DNA of 41,909 nucleotides, taken from NCBI RefSeq assembly GCF_900116765.1, contig NZ_UETC01000020.1:1-41909 (forward strand), read 5' to 3'. A model generated the notes under the pieces. That model searched no databases, had not been told where the DNA came from, and worked only from the letters and a program-made list of their open reading frames with translations. The DNA is from Jannaschia seohaensis (lineage in GTDB: Bacteria > Pseudomonadota > Alphaproteobacteria > Rhodobacterales > Rhodobacteraceae). Positions within the stretch are counted from its first letter, which is position 1; each line of letters begins with the position of its first letter. The translations under genes and the position numbers were made by a program. This document shows positions 7,772 to 16,722 of this stretch, piece by piece.

Positions 7772-8698
7772 GTGACCTCGGTCGAAACGTCGCCCGGCGC
7801 AACGGCGGGCCAGACGACCCCGGGCCTGTGGGCGGATCTCAGAGGCGACGGCACGGCCATGACCGGCGTCGTCTTTCTCGTCCTGCTGCTGCTGGTGGCG
7901 ATCTTCGCCCCCCTGATCGCACCCCACGACCCCGAGGCGCAGAACATCATCGCGCGGCTCAAGCCGCCCGCCTGGATGGATCGCGGCGACTGGGCCCATG
8001 TGCTGGGCACCGACCATCTGGGCCGGGACGTGCTGTCGCGGCTCATCCACGGCTCGCGCATCTCGCTGATCGTGGGCGCGGCGACCGTGGCGCTCGCCGG
8101 CGGCTTCGGGGTGCTGATGGGGCTGACCGCGGGCTATGTCGGTGGGCGCACCGACAACTGGATCAGCGCGGTCATCGACACGCAGGTGGCCTTTCCCGGT
8201 CTGCTTCTGGCGCTGATGATCCTCGCCGTCGTTGGTCCGTCGACGATGACGGTCATCGTCGTGCTCGCGCTAAACGGCTGGATGGTTTACGCGCGGGTCA
8301 CCCGTGGCGTGGTCCTGTCGCTCAAGCATACCGCTTTCGTCGAGGCGGCCGGGTTGCTCGGCTGTTCCACCTGGCGGGTGATGCTGCGGCATCTGCTGCC
8401 CAACCTCTCGGCGCCGCTGCTGACGCTCGCCACCCTTGAATTCGCCCGGATCGTGCTGGCCGAGGCGGCGCTCTCGTTCCTCGGGCTGGGGGTGCAGCCG
8501 CCCGCCACCTCCTGGGGGCTCGATGTGGCGCAGGGCAAGGAGTACATGTTCCGCGCCTGGTGGCTCGTGACCTTCCCGGGGCTCGCCATCGCGCTGACGG
8601 TTCTGGCGATCAACCTCATCGCAACATGGCTGCGCGTCACCTCCGATCCGCTGGAGCGGGAGAAGCGCTTCGCTCGGCGCGCCCGGCCCGCCCGATGA
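7772..8698 (+). CDS. ABC transporter permease, DppC-type
   Basis: A permease of about 308 residues. The usual DppC features are present: a short hydrophobic N-terminal anchor ([20 protein letters not shown]), the [16 protein letters not shown] motif before the core helices, and an EAA-type loop [18 protein letters not shown]. The start is uncertain. GTG 7772 has GGAGGG eight bases upstream and is preferred; ATG 7757 and GTG 7748, which overlaps the preceding stop, are in-frame alternatives. The stop overlaps the ATG of the ATPase gene (ATGA), indicating translational coupling. Confidence 0.9.
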   Translation: MTSVETSPGATAGQTTPGLWADLRGDGTAMTGVVFLVLLLLVAIFAPLIAPHDPEAQNIIARLKPPAWMDRGDWAHVLGTDHLGRDVLSRLIHGSRISLIVGAATVALAGGFGVLMGLTAGYVGGRTDNWISAVIDTQVAFPGLLLALMILAVVGPSTMTVIVVLALNGWMVYARVTRGVVLSLKHTAFVEAAGLLGCSTWRVMLRHLLPNLSAPLLTLATLEFARIVLAEAALSFLGLGVQPPATSWGLDVAQGKEYMFRAWWLVTFPGLAIALTVLAINLIATWLRVTSDPLEREKRFARRARPAR

Positions 8699-10569
8699 GC
8701 GCGCCGCTGCTGGAGGTCGACGGGCTGGAGGTGGAGTTCCTCACCCGCCGCGGCACGGTCCATGCGGTGCGAGGGATCTCGTTCGACCTCGGCCCCGCGA
8801 CGACGATGGGCCTCGTGGGGGAATCCGGCTGCGGCAAGTCCGTGACCGCGATGGCACTGATGGGGCTGGTGGACCTGCCGGGCCGGCTCAAGGCGGGGCG
8901 GGTGCGCTGGAAGGGCCGCGACATCCTGAACACCGAGGGCGACCCCGCGACCGAGGCTTATCGCCGCGAGGTCTGCGGCCGCGATATCGCGATGATCTTC
9001 CAGGATCCGATGACCAGCCTCGACCCGCTCTTCACCATCGGCGCCCAGATCGCCGAGGTATTGGAACGGCACCGGGGGATGAGCGCGAACGCGGCCCGCA
9101 CGCGCGCCACGGAATTGCTGGACCTCGTGCAGATTCCGCATCCCGAGGACCGCGTGGACCAATATCCGCACGAGTTTTCGGGCGGGATGCGCCAGCGCGC
9201 GCTGATCGCCATGGCGCTGGCGGCGGAACCCGACCTGCTGATCGCGGACGAGCCGACGACCGCGCTGGACGTCACCGTGCAAGCGGGGATCCTCGACCTT
9301 CTGGCGGACCTTCAGGCCCGGCTGGGGCTGTCCATTCTGATGATCACCCACGATCTCGGCGTCGTCGCCCGGCTCTGTCAGCGCGTCGCGGTCATGTATG
9401 CGGGCGAGATCGCCGAGGAGGGGGCGGCGTCCCGCCTGCTGCACGCGCCGGAGCACCCCTACAGCGCCGGTCTGCTTGCCGCGACGCCGCGCCTGATGGA
9501 GAGCGGCGACCGGTTGAGCACCATCGAGGGCCAGCCCCCCGACCTCCGTCTGCCCCGGACCGCCTGCGCCTTCCGGCCCCGTTGCGCCAACGCGGTCGCC
9601 GCCTGCGCCCAGGCGCCAGACCTGCGCCCCCTGCCCGACGGCGCCGGCCGTCTGGCCTGCCACAACCCGATGCGCGCCGCACCTCGTGCCGAGCCCCGGC
9701 CCACCGCGACCGCGACCGCGGCGCCAGCCCGCACCCAGTCACCCGACGCCGTCCAGCCGCTGGTGCGGGTCGAGGACCTGACCGTGACATTTCCCGTCGG
9801 CAAGCAGCGGCTGTTCGGACCGGCCCGAACGATGACGGCCGTCGATGGTGTCAGCTTTGAGATCTACCCCGGAGAGACGCTGGGTCTCGTTGGGGAAAGC
9901 GGCTCGGGCAAGACCACGACGGGCCGGGCCCTGCTGCGCGCCGCGCCGATCAGCAGCGGTCGGGTCACCTTCGACGGGCAGGATGTCGGCGCACAGGACG
10001 CCCGGGCACTCCGCCGCCTGCGGCGCGACATGCAGCTGATTTTCCAGGACCCCTATTCCAGCCTCAACCCGCGCATGACGATCGCCCAGATCGTCGGCGA
10101 ACCGCTGATCGTCCACGGGCTGGAACGCGACCCCGCCCGCCTGAGGGCTCGGGTCGAGGACTTGCTGGGACTCGTCGGCCTTCCGGCGGATGCCGCCGAC
10201 CGTCACCCCCACGCCTTCTCCGGCGGACAGCGGCAGCGGGTCGGCATCGCGCGCGCCCTCACTCTGGAGCCACGTCTCATCATCGCCGATGAACCCGTCT
10301 CGGCGCTCGACGTGTCGATCCGGGCGCAGGTGGTCAATCTCATGCAGGATCTCCAGGCGCGGCTCGGACTGACCTACCTTTTCATCGCGCACGATCTTGC
10401 GGTGGTGCGCCACATCGCGGATCGGGTGGCGATCATGCAGAAAGGCCGCATCGTCGAAATCGGCCCCGTGGAGCAGGTCTATTTCGACCCGCAGCATCCC
10501 TATACCCGCTCCCTGCTCGCCTCCGTGCCCGAGATCGACGACAGTCCCGGCGCCCTGACCGGGACCTGA
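8695..10569 (+). CDS. Fused double ATPase of peptide-type ABC transporter (DppD-DppF fusion)
   Basis: A 624-residue protein with two complete ABC ATPase domains. Domain 1 has Walker A GESGCGKS (42-49), signature FSGGMRQR (161-168) and Walker B LLIADEP (181-187). Domain 2 has Walker A GESGSGKT (400-407), FSGGQRQRV and LIIADEP. Between them are an oligopeptide-ATPase C-terminal segment with four cysteines (C291, C297, C304, C322), as in the DppD cysteine motif, and a Pro/Ala-rich linker at about 327-352. The two ATPases usually encoded as separate DppD and DppF genes are thus joined, as in GsiA/YejF. The start overlaps the upstream permease stop. Confidence 0.92.
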   Translation: MSAPLLEVDGLEVEFLTRRGTVHAVRGISFDLGPATTMGLVGESGCGKSVTAMALMGLVDLPGRLKAGRVRWKGRDILNTEGDPATEAYRREVCGRDIAMIFQDPMTSLDPLFTIGAQIAEVLERHRGMSANAARTRATELLDLVQIPHPEDRVDQYPHEFSGGMRQRALIAMALAAEPDLLIADEPTTALDVTVQAGILDLLADLQARLGLSILMITHDLGVVARLCQRVAVMYAGEIAEEGAASRLLHAPEHPYSAGLLAATPRLMESGDRLSTIEGQPPDLRLPRTACAFRPRCANAVAACAQAPDLRPLPDGAGRLACHNPMRAAPRAEPRPTATATAAPARTQSPDAVQPLVRVEDLTVTFPVGKQRLFGPARTMTAVDGVSFEIYPGETLGLVGESGSGKTTTGRALLRAAPISSGRVTFDGQDVGAQDARALRRLRRDMQLIFQDPYSSLNPRMTIAQIVGEPLIVHGLERDPARLRARVEDLLGLVGLPADAADRHPHAFSGGQRQRVGIARALTLEPRLIIADEPVSALDVSIRAQVVNLMQDLQARLGLTYLFIAHDLAVVRHIADRVAIMQKGRIVEIGPVEQVYFDPQHPYTRSLLASVPEIDDSPGALTGT

Positions 10570-10573
10570 GCCC

Positions 10574-11335
10574 ATGGACGCGGCTGTCGCGGCCCTTTCC
10601 GGCGCCGTCGCATCTCCTGGCATCTACCTTCTGACATTCGCCACGATCATGGCCGCGGGTGTCGTGCAGTCCTCCGCCGGGATCGGGTTCGGCCTGGTGG
10701 CGGCGCCCGCACTCATGTTCCTGAACCCGGCCCTGGTGCCAGGAGGCGTGATCTTTCTCGGCATCCTGGTGAGCGCCCTGTCGTCACTCCGCGACCTGCG
10801 CCATGTTCAGAGGCGCTATGTCGTGGCGGGGCTGGCGGGCCGCGCCCCGGCGGCCTTGCTCGCGGCCTTCTTCGTGGCCGGCGCCTCCGCCGCGACCTTC
10901 GAGGCGCTCTTCGCGCTGTCGATCCTGCTGGCGGTCGGATTGTCTGTCCTGGCCCCCCGATTCCGGCCGACGGTGCCGCGGGTCGCCGCGGCGGGGATCG
11001 TGTCGGGCCTGATGGGGACGCTCACCGGGGTAGGCGCGCCGCCCTTCGCGATCGCATTGCAGAACGCGCCGAGCGGCGAGCTGCGGGCGACGATGAACGC
11101 CGTCCTGATGTTCGGAGCCATCCTTTCGATCGCCGCGCTGGCCGCGTTCGGCGCTTTCGGCTGGGCCGACATCCTGCGCGGACTGAGCCTGATCCCGGCG
11201 GCGCTGGCCGGCTTCTGGCTTGCGCGCTTCGTGATCCGCGATCCGCGCGCCGCCGCCTGGCTGCGCCCGGCGATCCTGACGCTCTGCGTCGCGTCGAGCG
11301 TGGCGCTGCTGCTGCGCGCGGGGCTCCTCCGGTGA
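10574..11335 (+). CDS. TSUP (TauE/SafE) family membrane permease
   Basis: A 253-residue integral membrane protein with about eight hydrophobic segments. The N-terminal glycine-rich SSAGIGFGLVAAPALMFL and the mid-protein GLMGTLTGVGAPPFAIALQ are the paired repeats that define the TauE/SafE family. Members move sulfite, sulfoacetate, thiosulfate or other anions, usually outward. It starts 4 bp after the ATPase stop and so appears to be in the same operon. A TSUP exporter next to an amino acid dehydrogenase and transporter would fit release of an anion such as sulfite from an imported sulfonated compound; this is inference only. Confidence 0.88.
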   Translation: MDAAVAALSGAVASPGIYLLTFATIMAAGVVQSSAGIGFGLVAAPALMFLNPALVPGGVIFLGILVSALSSLRDLRHVQRRYVVAGLAGRAPAALLAAFFVAGASAATFEALFALSILLAVGLSVLAPRFRPTVPRVAAAGIVSGLMGTLTGVGAPPFAIALQNAPSGELRATMNAVLMFGAILSIAALAAFGAFGWADILRGLSLIPAALAGFWLARFVIRDPRAAAWLRPAILTLCVASSVALLLRAGLLR

Positions 11336-11462
11336 CCCGAACCTCGCGCGACGACGATGCCGCACCAAAGAGGATGCAGGCCGCTCGGACGGCCCGTATT
11401 CAGATATCGCGGGGCGCCGGGCGCGGCCCGGAGGGAAAGAGACACCCAAAGGAGACAGGACC

Positions 11463-12164
11463 ATGACCGACAAAGTATGCCTGATCGTCGGCGGAGGCCG
11501 CGGGATGGGCGCGGCCGCAGCGCGGGAGATGCATGCGCGGGGCTACAAGCTGGTGCTCATGTCCCCGTCCGAGAGCTGTGAGGCGCTGGCCGAGGAGTTG
11601 GGCGGCATCGCCCGCCGAGGCGACGCGCAGGTGGCCGAAGACACCAAGGCAATCGTCGACGCCGCCATGTCGACCTACGGCCGGATCGACTCCTGCCTGA
11701 TCCATGTCGGCGGCCCGCCCAAAGGCGATCTCTTGGAGATTCCCGAAGAGGACTGGGACCGCGCACATGAGATGGTGTTGAAGCCGGTGATCCGTCTGGC
11801 CAAGCTCCTGACCCCGGTGATGGAGGCCCAGGGCGGCGGGTCCATCGTCGCGATCACCACGTTCTCGGCCTTCGAGCCGTCGCTGACCTTCCCGACCTCC
11901 AGCGTCTACCGCGTCGGCGTCTCCAGCTTCGCCAAGCTCTATTCGGACCGGTACGGCCCCGCCAATATCCGCATGAACTGCCTGCTGCCCGGCTTTACCG
12001 ACAGCCTCGCCCTGCCACAGAAATTCGCGGATATGTCCGCCCTCGGGCGTCTCGCGCGGGCGGAGGAACAGGGCAAGGCGGCGGCTTTCCTGCTGACCGA
12101 CGACTCGAGCTACATCACAGGGCAGTCCCTGAGGGTCGATGGCGGGGTCACCCGTCACATGTAA
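11463..12164 (+). CDS. SDR-family oxidoreductase, atypical catalytic site (second copy type)
   Basis: A 233-residue SDR-like protein. The glycine motif is GGGRGMG (10-16). The usual NNAG is replaced by HVGGPP (81-86). In the catalytic region, after TTFSAFEP, the residues aligned with YxxxK are S146 and R150 (SSVYR), so the classical Tyr-Lys pair is missing, just as in the SDR at 2039. The C-terminal TGQSLRVDGG is normal. A strong AGGAG ribosome site lies 7-8 bp before ATG 11463. It closes the plus-strand cluster after a 127-bp gap. Catalysis may be altered or lost, or the active-site loop may align differently; the substrate is unknown. Confidence 0.82.
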   Translation: MTDKVCLIVGGGRGMGAAAAREMHARGYKLVLMSPSESCEALAEELGGIARRGDAQVAEDTKAIVDAAMSTYGRIDSCLIHVGGPPKGDLLEIPEEDWDRAHEMVLKPVIRLAKLLTPVMEAQGGGSIVAITTFSAFEPSLTFPTSSVYRVGVSSFAKLYSDRYGPANIRMNCLLPGFTDSLALPQKFADMSALGRLARAEEQGKAAAFLLTDDSSYITGQSLRVDGGVTRHM

Positions 12165-13011
12165 CCGCTGAGGACCGGGGCGCCGGCGCTTGAATCGAGG
12201 CGGCGGCCCCCGCCCCCGCCTCCGCCCCCAAGCGCATTCCCTTCACGAATGCCGAGACCGTCCTCGATGCGATCCGCCACGATGCGATGCATTGCATCCG
12301 CTTCCGGCTGTGGCCGCCCCAAGCTGGAACAGCTTTCCGACGCGCGCGACCAGGATCCATGGGCCTGCGCTCCGCCTCGACGGACCGGGAGGTGCTGTCC
12401 GCTCAAACACCGCAGGCGGTGGTCGCCGTCCTGCACGTCATCCGTGCTGATCTGGCGGCAGGTCTACGGATGACGGCCGCTGGACGGTCGCCTTGCAGTC
12501 CCGGTCGAGCGGGACGTCGATCCAAGTCTCTGGGTCGCGCCTCGGGCCCGTATGCCAGCCTCCCCCTGTCCGAGGTCGAAACTGGTTCAAAGGCCTTCGC
12601 CGCGACCGCCAGCCAAAGGTCATGTGTCCAGAGCCTGGGTTCAAAGCCGAAGATGCCAGACGATGGCCGGTTGTCTCATGACGCAAGCAGAGCGCGCCTG
12701 TCCCCGCCCAGACTTGTTCAGGTCCGCAGAGCTTCTGAGCCAGGGCCTGTTAGACACCCCATCGGGACCGACGGCGCGATCTATGGCGCGCCGAACGGTT
12801 CCGCCGGTCTTGCCGTAAGGCGTAGCGATAGCGCGCCATTTCTTGAGGCGCGTCCACAGGCTCCCGACCCTGAGGCGTCGGGCGTATCGGGCGCCCTCAA
12901 GGCCGGGGGCGTTGCGGATCTTGTGCCAAGTGAAGGCAACTCCTCTCGGTGCCATATTCCGCGAGCCAAGCTCCAGACCACGCAATGGCGCGGCGTTGAT
13001 GGGTCTGGGGA
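12165..13011. other. 850-bp stretch without an intact gene
   Basis: No frame on either strand gives a recognisable full protein. The first part has a C-rich low-complexity run around 12200-12230. The only interpretable piece is a possible IS5-type transposase end on the minus strand at about 12765-12900, annotated separately. Open frames present are short, overlap each other on both strands and lack ribosome sites or family motifs, as expected from GC-rich non-coding DNA. Confidence 0.55.
12765..12900 (-). pseudogene. Possible IS5-like transposase C-terminal remnant
   Basis: The minus strand encodes LWTRLKKWRAIATPYGKT, which resembles the block near the C-terminus of IS5-family transposases (pattern: Phe/Leu-x-x-LK-x-WR-x-(I/V)AT-x-Y-x-K-T). 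The residues either side do not match convincingly and no catalytic part is present. If real, it marks an older IS scar between two gene modules. Confidence 0.35.
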
Positions 13012-14430
13012 TCAGAATTCGGGGGTCTCATAGGCCAGGAGATCCGCAAGATGCGCCTCGGCCCCTTCGGCGAAGAGCGCAGCACTGATACCGCCGACCA
13101 GCCGGCTTGGGCCGAATTTCAGGGCGTTGATCGAGGATCCCGACGGGCCGAAGCTCATTGTAGATCCGAATGAAAAGACCCGAATGCGCGCCAGGGCCGC
13201 CGCGTCAGCGGGGGCGCGGGCCTGCAATTCGAAACTGCTTCCGAGAAACGGATAGGCCGCAAGGCGCGGCTCCTCGCGTGCAGGTGGAAACCGGTCGCCC
13301 CAGGTCGCTATGCGCGGTGCGATGTCTGCCAGTTCCGGCCTGTGCTCCGCACCAATCGCGAGGCCGGTGCCACAGATCACATGGTCGCACGCGAAGGGAC
13401 CTTTGGCCGTCTCGATACGCACGCGCCCCCCTTCGGCACGCGCGGCGGTCCACCCCGCTCCGGTGTGGAGCACCGCGTTCGGATGCGCCATGACCCGGTC
13501 CCAGGTCTCTTTCGGAAAGGCTTCGCGGATCGTCAGCAGATGACGCAGGAAGCGCCAGCGCATGTCGACCGGCAAATCGCCCATATGGCGCAGGAAGCCG
13601 GAATAGGAGATCTGCTTGAAGGGCTGCACCCGCTGCAACGCATCGCGCCGAACGAAGATATGCACCGCCTCGGCGCCGGCTACGAGCGCGGCGGCGGCGT
13701 TGTCGAAGGCCGAGGCGCCCGCGCCGAGGACGGCGACGGTCTTGCCCTTGAGCCGTGGGAAGTCGATCCGATCGGCGGTGTGGTTGCGTAACGGTTCCGG
13801 AAGGGCCTCCACAAAATCGGGCATCCACCAGCGCCCGAAGCCTTCGATCCCGTTGGCCAGGACGACGTGGCGGGCCTGGAGGGTGCGCGGCTCTGGTCCC
13901 GAGACATCGACCTCTACGCGGTCATCGTAGGGTCGGAGCGCCGTGACGGTCGAGCCCGCCTCGACCGGCAGGACGAGCACACGCTCGTACCAGGCGAGAT
14001 AGTCCGACCACATGGCGTTCGGGATCTTGCCCAACTCGGCCCAGGCTAGCGCTCCGAACTGTGCCTCGAACCAACTCTGGAACGTCAGGGAGGGGATGTC
14101 GAGATCCGGCCCGGTCACGAATTTCGGCGATCGCAGGGTCTTCATCCGACCGTAGGTCCTCCAGGGGCCGCGCTGCTCGGGCGGAGCGGAATCCACCAGC
14201 AGGATCCTGTCGATCCGCTCGCGCATGAGCTGAAATCCGATGGTCAGCCCGCCCTGGCCCGCACCGACGACGAGGACGTTGAGCATGGGTGAGTCATCGG
14301 CGGCAGTCCGCGGCTTGACCCAGTAATCCGGCGGCCAGGAGATCTTTTCGAGATCACTTGCTATCCTGGCTTCCAGCCTGGACAGTCCGGCGTCGGCCTC
14401 GGAGCGGCCATCATCCTTGGAGGTCTTCAT
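13012..14430 (-). CDS. FAD/NAD(P)-binding oxidoreductase, flavin monooxygenase-like
   Basis: A 472-residue two-dinucleotide-domain flavoprotein. After an N-terminal extension (DAGLSRLEARIASDLEKI and a Pro-Trp-rich segment), the FAD motif VVGAGQGGL starts near residue 53. The NAD(P) motif VLGAGASAFDNAA lies mid-protein. The extension is usual for a family of uncharacterised FAD/NAD(P)-dependent oxidoreductases related to flavin monooxygenases, and supports the start at 14430 (or 14436) rather than the internal ATG at 14284. The canonical FxGxxxH(W/P) fingerprint of Baeyer-Villiger enzymes is not obvious. The start codon shares CATG with the divergent epimerase gene, so promoters would lie inside each other's coding sequence. 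The substrate is unknown. Confidence 0.82.
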   Translation of the reverse strand: MKTSKDDGRSEADAGLSRLEARIASDLEKISWPPDYWVKPRTAADDSPMLNVLVVGAGQGGLTIGFQLMRERIDRILLVDSAPPEQRGPWRTYGRMKTLRSPKFVTGPDLDIPSLTFQSWFEAQFGALAWAELGKIPNAMWSDYLAWYERVLVLPVEAGSTVTALRPYDDRVEVDVSGPEPRTLQARHVVLANGIEGFGRWWMPDFVEALPEPLRNHTADRIDFPRLKGKTVAVLGAGASAFDNAAAALVAGAEAVHIFVRRDALQRVQPFKQISYSGFLRHMGDLPVDMRWRFLRHLLTIREAFPKETWDRVMAHPNAVLHTGAGWTAARAEGGRVRIETAKGPFACDHVICGTGLAIGAEHRPELADIAPRIATWGDRFPPAREEPRLAAYPFLGSSFELQARAPADAAALARIRVFSFGSTMSFGPSGSSINALKFGPSRLVGGISAALFAEGAEAHLADLLAYETPEF

Positions 14431-15409
14431 GCGCATCCTGCTGACTGGAGGCTCTGGGTTCGTCGGTCTCGCCCTGGCTGAGCGATTGGTGGCTGAGACC
14501 CACGAGGTCGTTCTCGCAGCATCCGAAAGGCCGCCCGATTGGGCAAGCCGGGCGCTCGGCCAGTCCATCCCGTTCCACAGCATGGACGTGAGAGACATGG
14601 CGAGCGTCAAGTCGGCAATGCAGGCGACGCGACCCGATCTGGTGGTGCATGCCGCAGCCGCGACCCCCGATGCAGCCCGAGAGGCGGCGGGCGATGCGGC
14701 CGCGATCCTCGACATCAACGCCGGCGGGACGGCGCGCGTGATCGAGAGCGCCGCTTCCCTGGGCGTCCGGCGCGTGATCGCGCTCTCGTCGGTTGCGGTC
14801 TACGGGCGCACGCTGGAGGAGTGTGCGGGGCTCGACGAAGAGATGCCGCCGTCCCCCAAGGTTCTCTATGCGATCTCCAAACTGTCCGCCGAGATGCTGG
14901 CGTTGCGTCTTGGCGCGGTCCATGGCGTGTCGGTGCTCACCCCTCGCCTCGGCGTTCTCTGGGGACCCTGGGAGCACCGAACCGGTGAACGCGCGACGCC
15001 GTCGCCGGTCTATTGCATGGTCGAGGCCGCACGCAGCGGCAGGGATGTCGTCCTGCCCTTCCCGGCCTCGGCACCGCTCTGCGAGGTGAGCGCGGCCCGC
15101 GAGATGCTCCTCGCGCTGATCGAGACCGAGACCGCCGAAGGGGTCGTCAATGTCGGGGCCGACCGCTCCGTCGATCTGCTCGAAATGGCGGAACGTGTGG
15201 CGCGGGCCTTCGGCGTCAGAGCCGAGATCGACGCGGGCCGGGCCAACGTGCCGTTCTTCGCCGTGAACCGCCCGCCGATGCGCCTGGGCCGCCTCGCTGC
15301 GATGACGGGCCGGCGCTTTGACGTCGCCCCGATCGACGAAGCGCTCGACCGGTATTTCGCGTGGCTCGACGGTCTCGATGGCGACGGGGTGCCCTGCCCC
15401 CGCCGCTAG
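14429..15409 (+). CDS. NAD-dependent epimerase/dehydratase (extended SDR)
   Basis: A 326-residue extended SDR. The NAD-binding motif TGGSGFVG is at residues 6-13 and the catalytic YAISK (YxxxK) lies near residue 150 after ALSSVAVYG. This architecture is typical of nucleotide-sugar epimerases and of catabolic NAD-dependent sugar or uronate dehydrogenases. ATG 14429 is selected because TGGAGG lies 6 bp upstream. The gene has no intergenic DNA on either side: its start shares CATG with the divergent flavoprotein gene, and its TAG stop shares CTAG with the convergent TRAP permease stop. The adjacent TRAP transporter suggests a sugar acid or related organic acid, but this is inference. Confidence 0.87.
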   Translation: MRILLTGGSGFVGLALAERLVAETHEVVLAASERPPDWASRALGQSIPFHSMDVRDMASVKSAMQATRPDLVVHAAAATPDAAREAAGDAAAILDINAGGTARVIESAASLGVRRVIALSSVAVYGRTLEECAGLDEEMPPSPKVLYAISKLSAEMLALRLGAVHGVSVLTPRLGVLWGPWEHRTGERATPSPVYCMVEAARSGRDVVLPFPASAPLCEVSAAREMLLALIETETAEGVVNVGADRSVDLLEMAERVARAFGVRAEIDAGRANVPFFAVNRPPMRLGRLAAMTGRRFDVAPIDEALDRYFAWLDGLDGDGVPCPRR

Positions 15410-16722
15410 CTGACGCCGGTCAGCCAAAGCGTGAGCCCCGGAAATGCGACGAGCAGCGCCATCCGCAGGATGTCGGAAATGCAGAACCCGGCCACGCCGC
15501 GATAGGTGGTGCCCATGGGGACATCCTTCGCCATTGCATTGATGACAAAAAGATTCAGTCCGAATGGCGGAGAGATCATTCCCAGTTCGACCGCGATCAG
15601 GATCAGGATGCCAAGCCAGATCATCGTTTCCGCCTCGCTCATCCCGAGATCGAGCGCGAGGATCACCGGAATGAAGATGGGAAGCGTCAGGAGCACCATC
15701 GCGAGGCTTTCGAGCACGCAGCCGAGCACGATGTAGACGCAGAGGATCAGAACCACGACTGCGAGCGGCGGGACGTCCAGCGCGACGATCTGTGCCGAGA
15801 GTTCGGCCGGCATCCGCGTCAGCGCCAGAGCCGAGGAAAACAGCTCTGCTCCGAGAAGGATCAGGAAGATGAAAGCCGTCGTGATGGCCGTGCCGGTGAT
15901 CGCTTCGCCGAACTCCTTCATGCGGATGGTTCCGCCGATGATGCCCAGAAGCCCGACCGCGACGGCGCCGATAGCCGCGGCCTCGGTGGGCGAGAACCAC
16001 CCGTTGTAGATGCCTCCCACCACGATGAAGAAGACGAGTGCGGCGGGCCAGACGGTGCGCGTCTCCTGCCAGCGGACCCGCCAGCCGAAGCGCTCGACCG
16101 TCGGCGCGGAGGCGGGCGCGAGCTTCACGTAGATCCAGATCACGGCCATGTAGCCGGCGACCGCCATAAGCCCCGGCACGATGGCGGCCACGAAAAGCGC
16201 GCCGATGCTCTGTTCGGTATAGAGGGCGTAGATGACCAGGATGACCGACGGCGGGATCAGAATGCCGAGGGTGCCCCCGCCCGCGAGCGTCCCCGTCGTG
16301 AGCGCCCCCGAATAGCCGTTCCGGCGCATCTCCGGTCCCGCCACATGGCTCATCGTGGCGGCCGTGGCGATCGAGCTGCCGCAGAGCGCGCCGAAGGCGG
16401 CGCATCCGCCGATGGTGGCCATGGCGAGCCCGCCCGGACGGTGGCCGAGATAGGCACGCGCGCAGCGGAAGAGCGCGGCGCTCATGCCGGACTTGGTGGC
16501 GAACTCCCCCATCAGCAGAAAGAGCGGGATGATCGACAGGTTATAGTTCGAAAACCGGCTGAAGGTGAGCGTCTTTAGGTTGGCGAGCAAAGGCCCCCAG
16601 CCGAGGATCGCGGCGTAGCCGAGGCCGCCGGCGACCAGCATAGCCACGGCAACGGGGACGCGGAGTGCCAGCATCGCAAGCACGCCGCCGAACATCGTGA
16701 CGCCGATCTCGTAGTTGCTCAA
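15406..16722 (-). CDS. dctM: TRAP transporter large permease, DctM-type
   Basis: A 438-residue, strongly hydrophobic protein with a dozen predicted membrane segments, the ion-coupled membrane subunit of a TRAP uptake system. Family motifs include IIPLFLLMGEFATKSG, GGCAAFGALCGSS, AGGGTLGILIPPS and GMISPPFGLNLFVIN. The start is a TTG at 16722 that overlaps the DctQ stop (TTGA). No ATG is available before the conserved MFGGVLAMLALRVPVAVAM segment except an internal one. It ends in an antiparallel overlap with the epimerase stop. It acts with the DctQ and DctP products encoded just upstream. Confidence 0.92.
   Translation of the reverse strand: MSNYEIGVTMFGGVLAMLALRVPVAVAMLVAGGLGYAAILGWGPLLANLKTLTFSRFSNYNLSIIPLFLLMGEFATKSGMSAALFRCARAYLGHRPGGLAMATIGGCAAFGALCGSSIATAATMSHVAGPEMRRNGYSGALTTGTLAGGGTLGILIPPSVILVIYALYTEQSIGALFVAAIVPGLMAVAGYMAVIWIYVKLAPASAPTVERFGWRVRWQETRTVWPAALVFFIVVGGIYNGWFSPTEAAAIGAVAVGLLGIIGGTIRMKEFGEAITGTAITTAFIFLILLGAELFSSALALTRMPAELSAQIVALDVPPLAVVVLILCVYIVLGCVLESLAMVLLTLPIFIPVILALDLGMSEAETMIWLGILILIAVELGMISPPFGLNLFVINAMAKDVPMGTTYRGVAGFCISDILRMALLVAFPGLTLWLTGVS

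Noticed and set aside
5321-10569. Classical dppABCDF dipeptide operon assignment
   Set aside because: Subunit classes match, but family 5 systems carry many ligands and the neighbouring enzymes point away from simple dipeptides, so I gave no gene symbols.
12195-12232. C-rich repeat-like run after the second SDR
   Set aside because: Simple compositional bias of G/C-rich codons or intergenic DNA; there is no regular repeat unit.
12287-13033. 248-codon plus-strand open frame in the gap after the second SDR
   Set aside because: No family resemblance, no ribosome site, overlapping open frames on both strands, and it covers a possible transposase remnant on the other strand.
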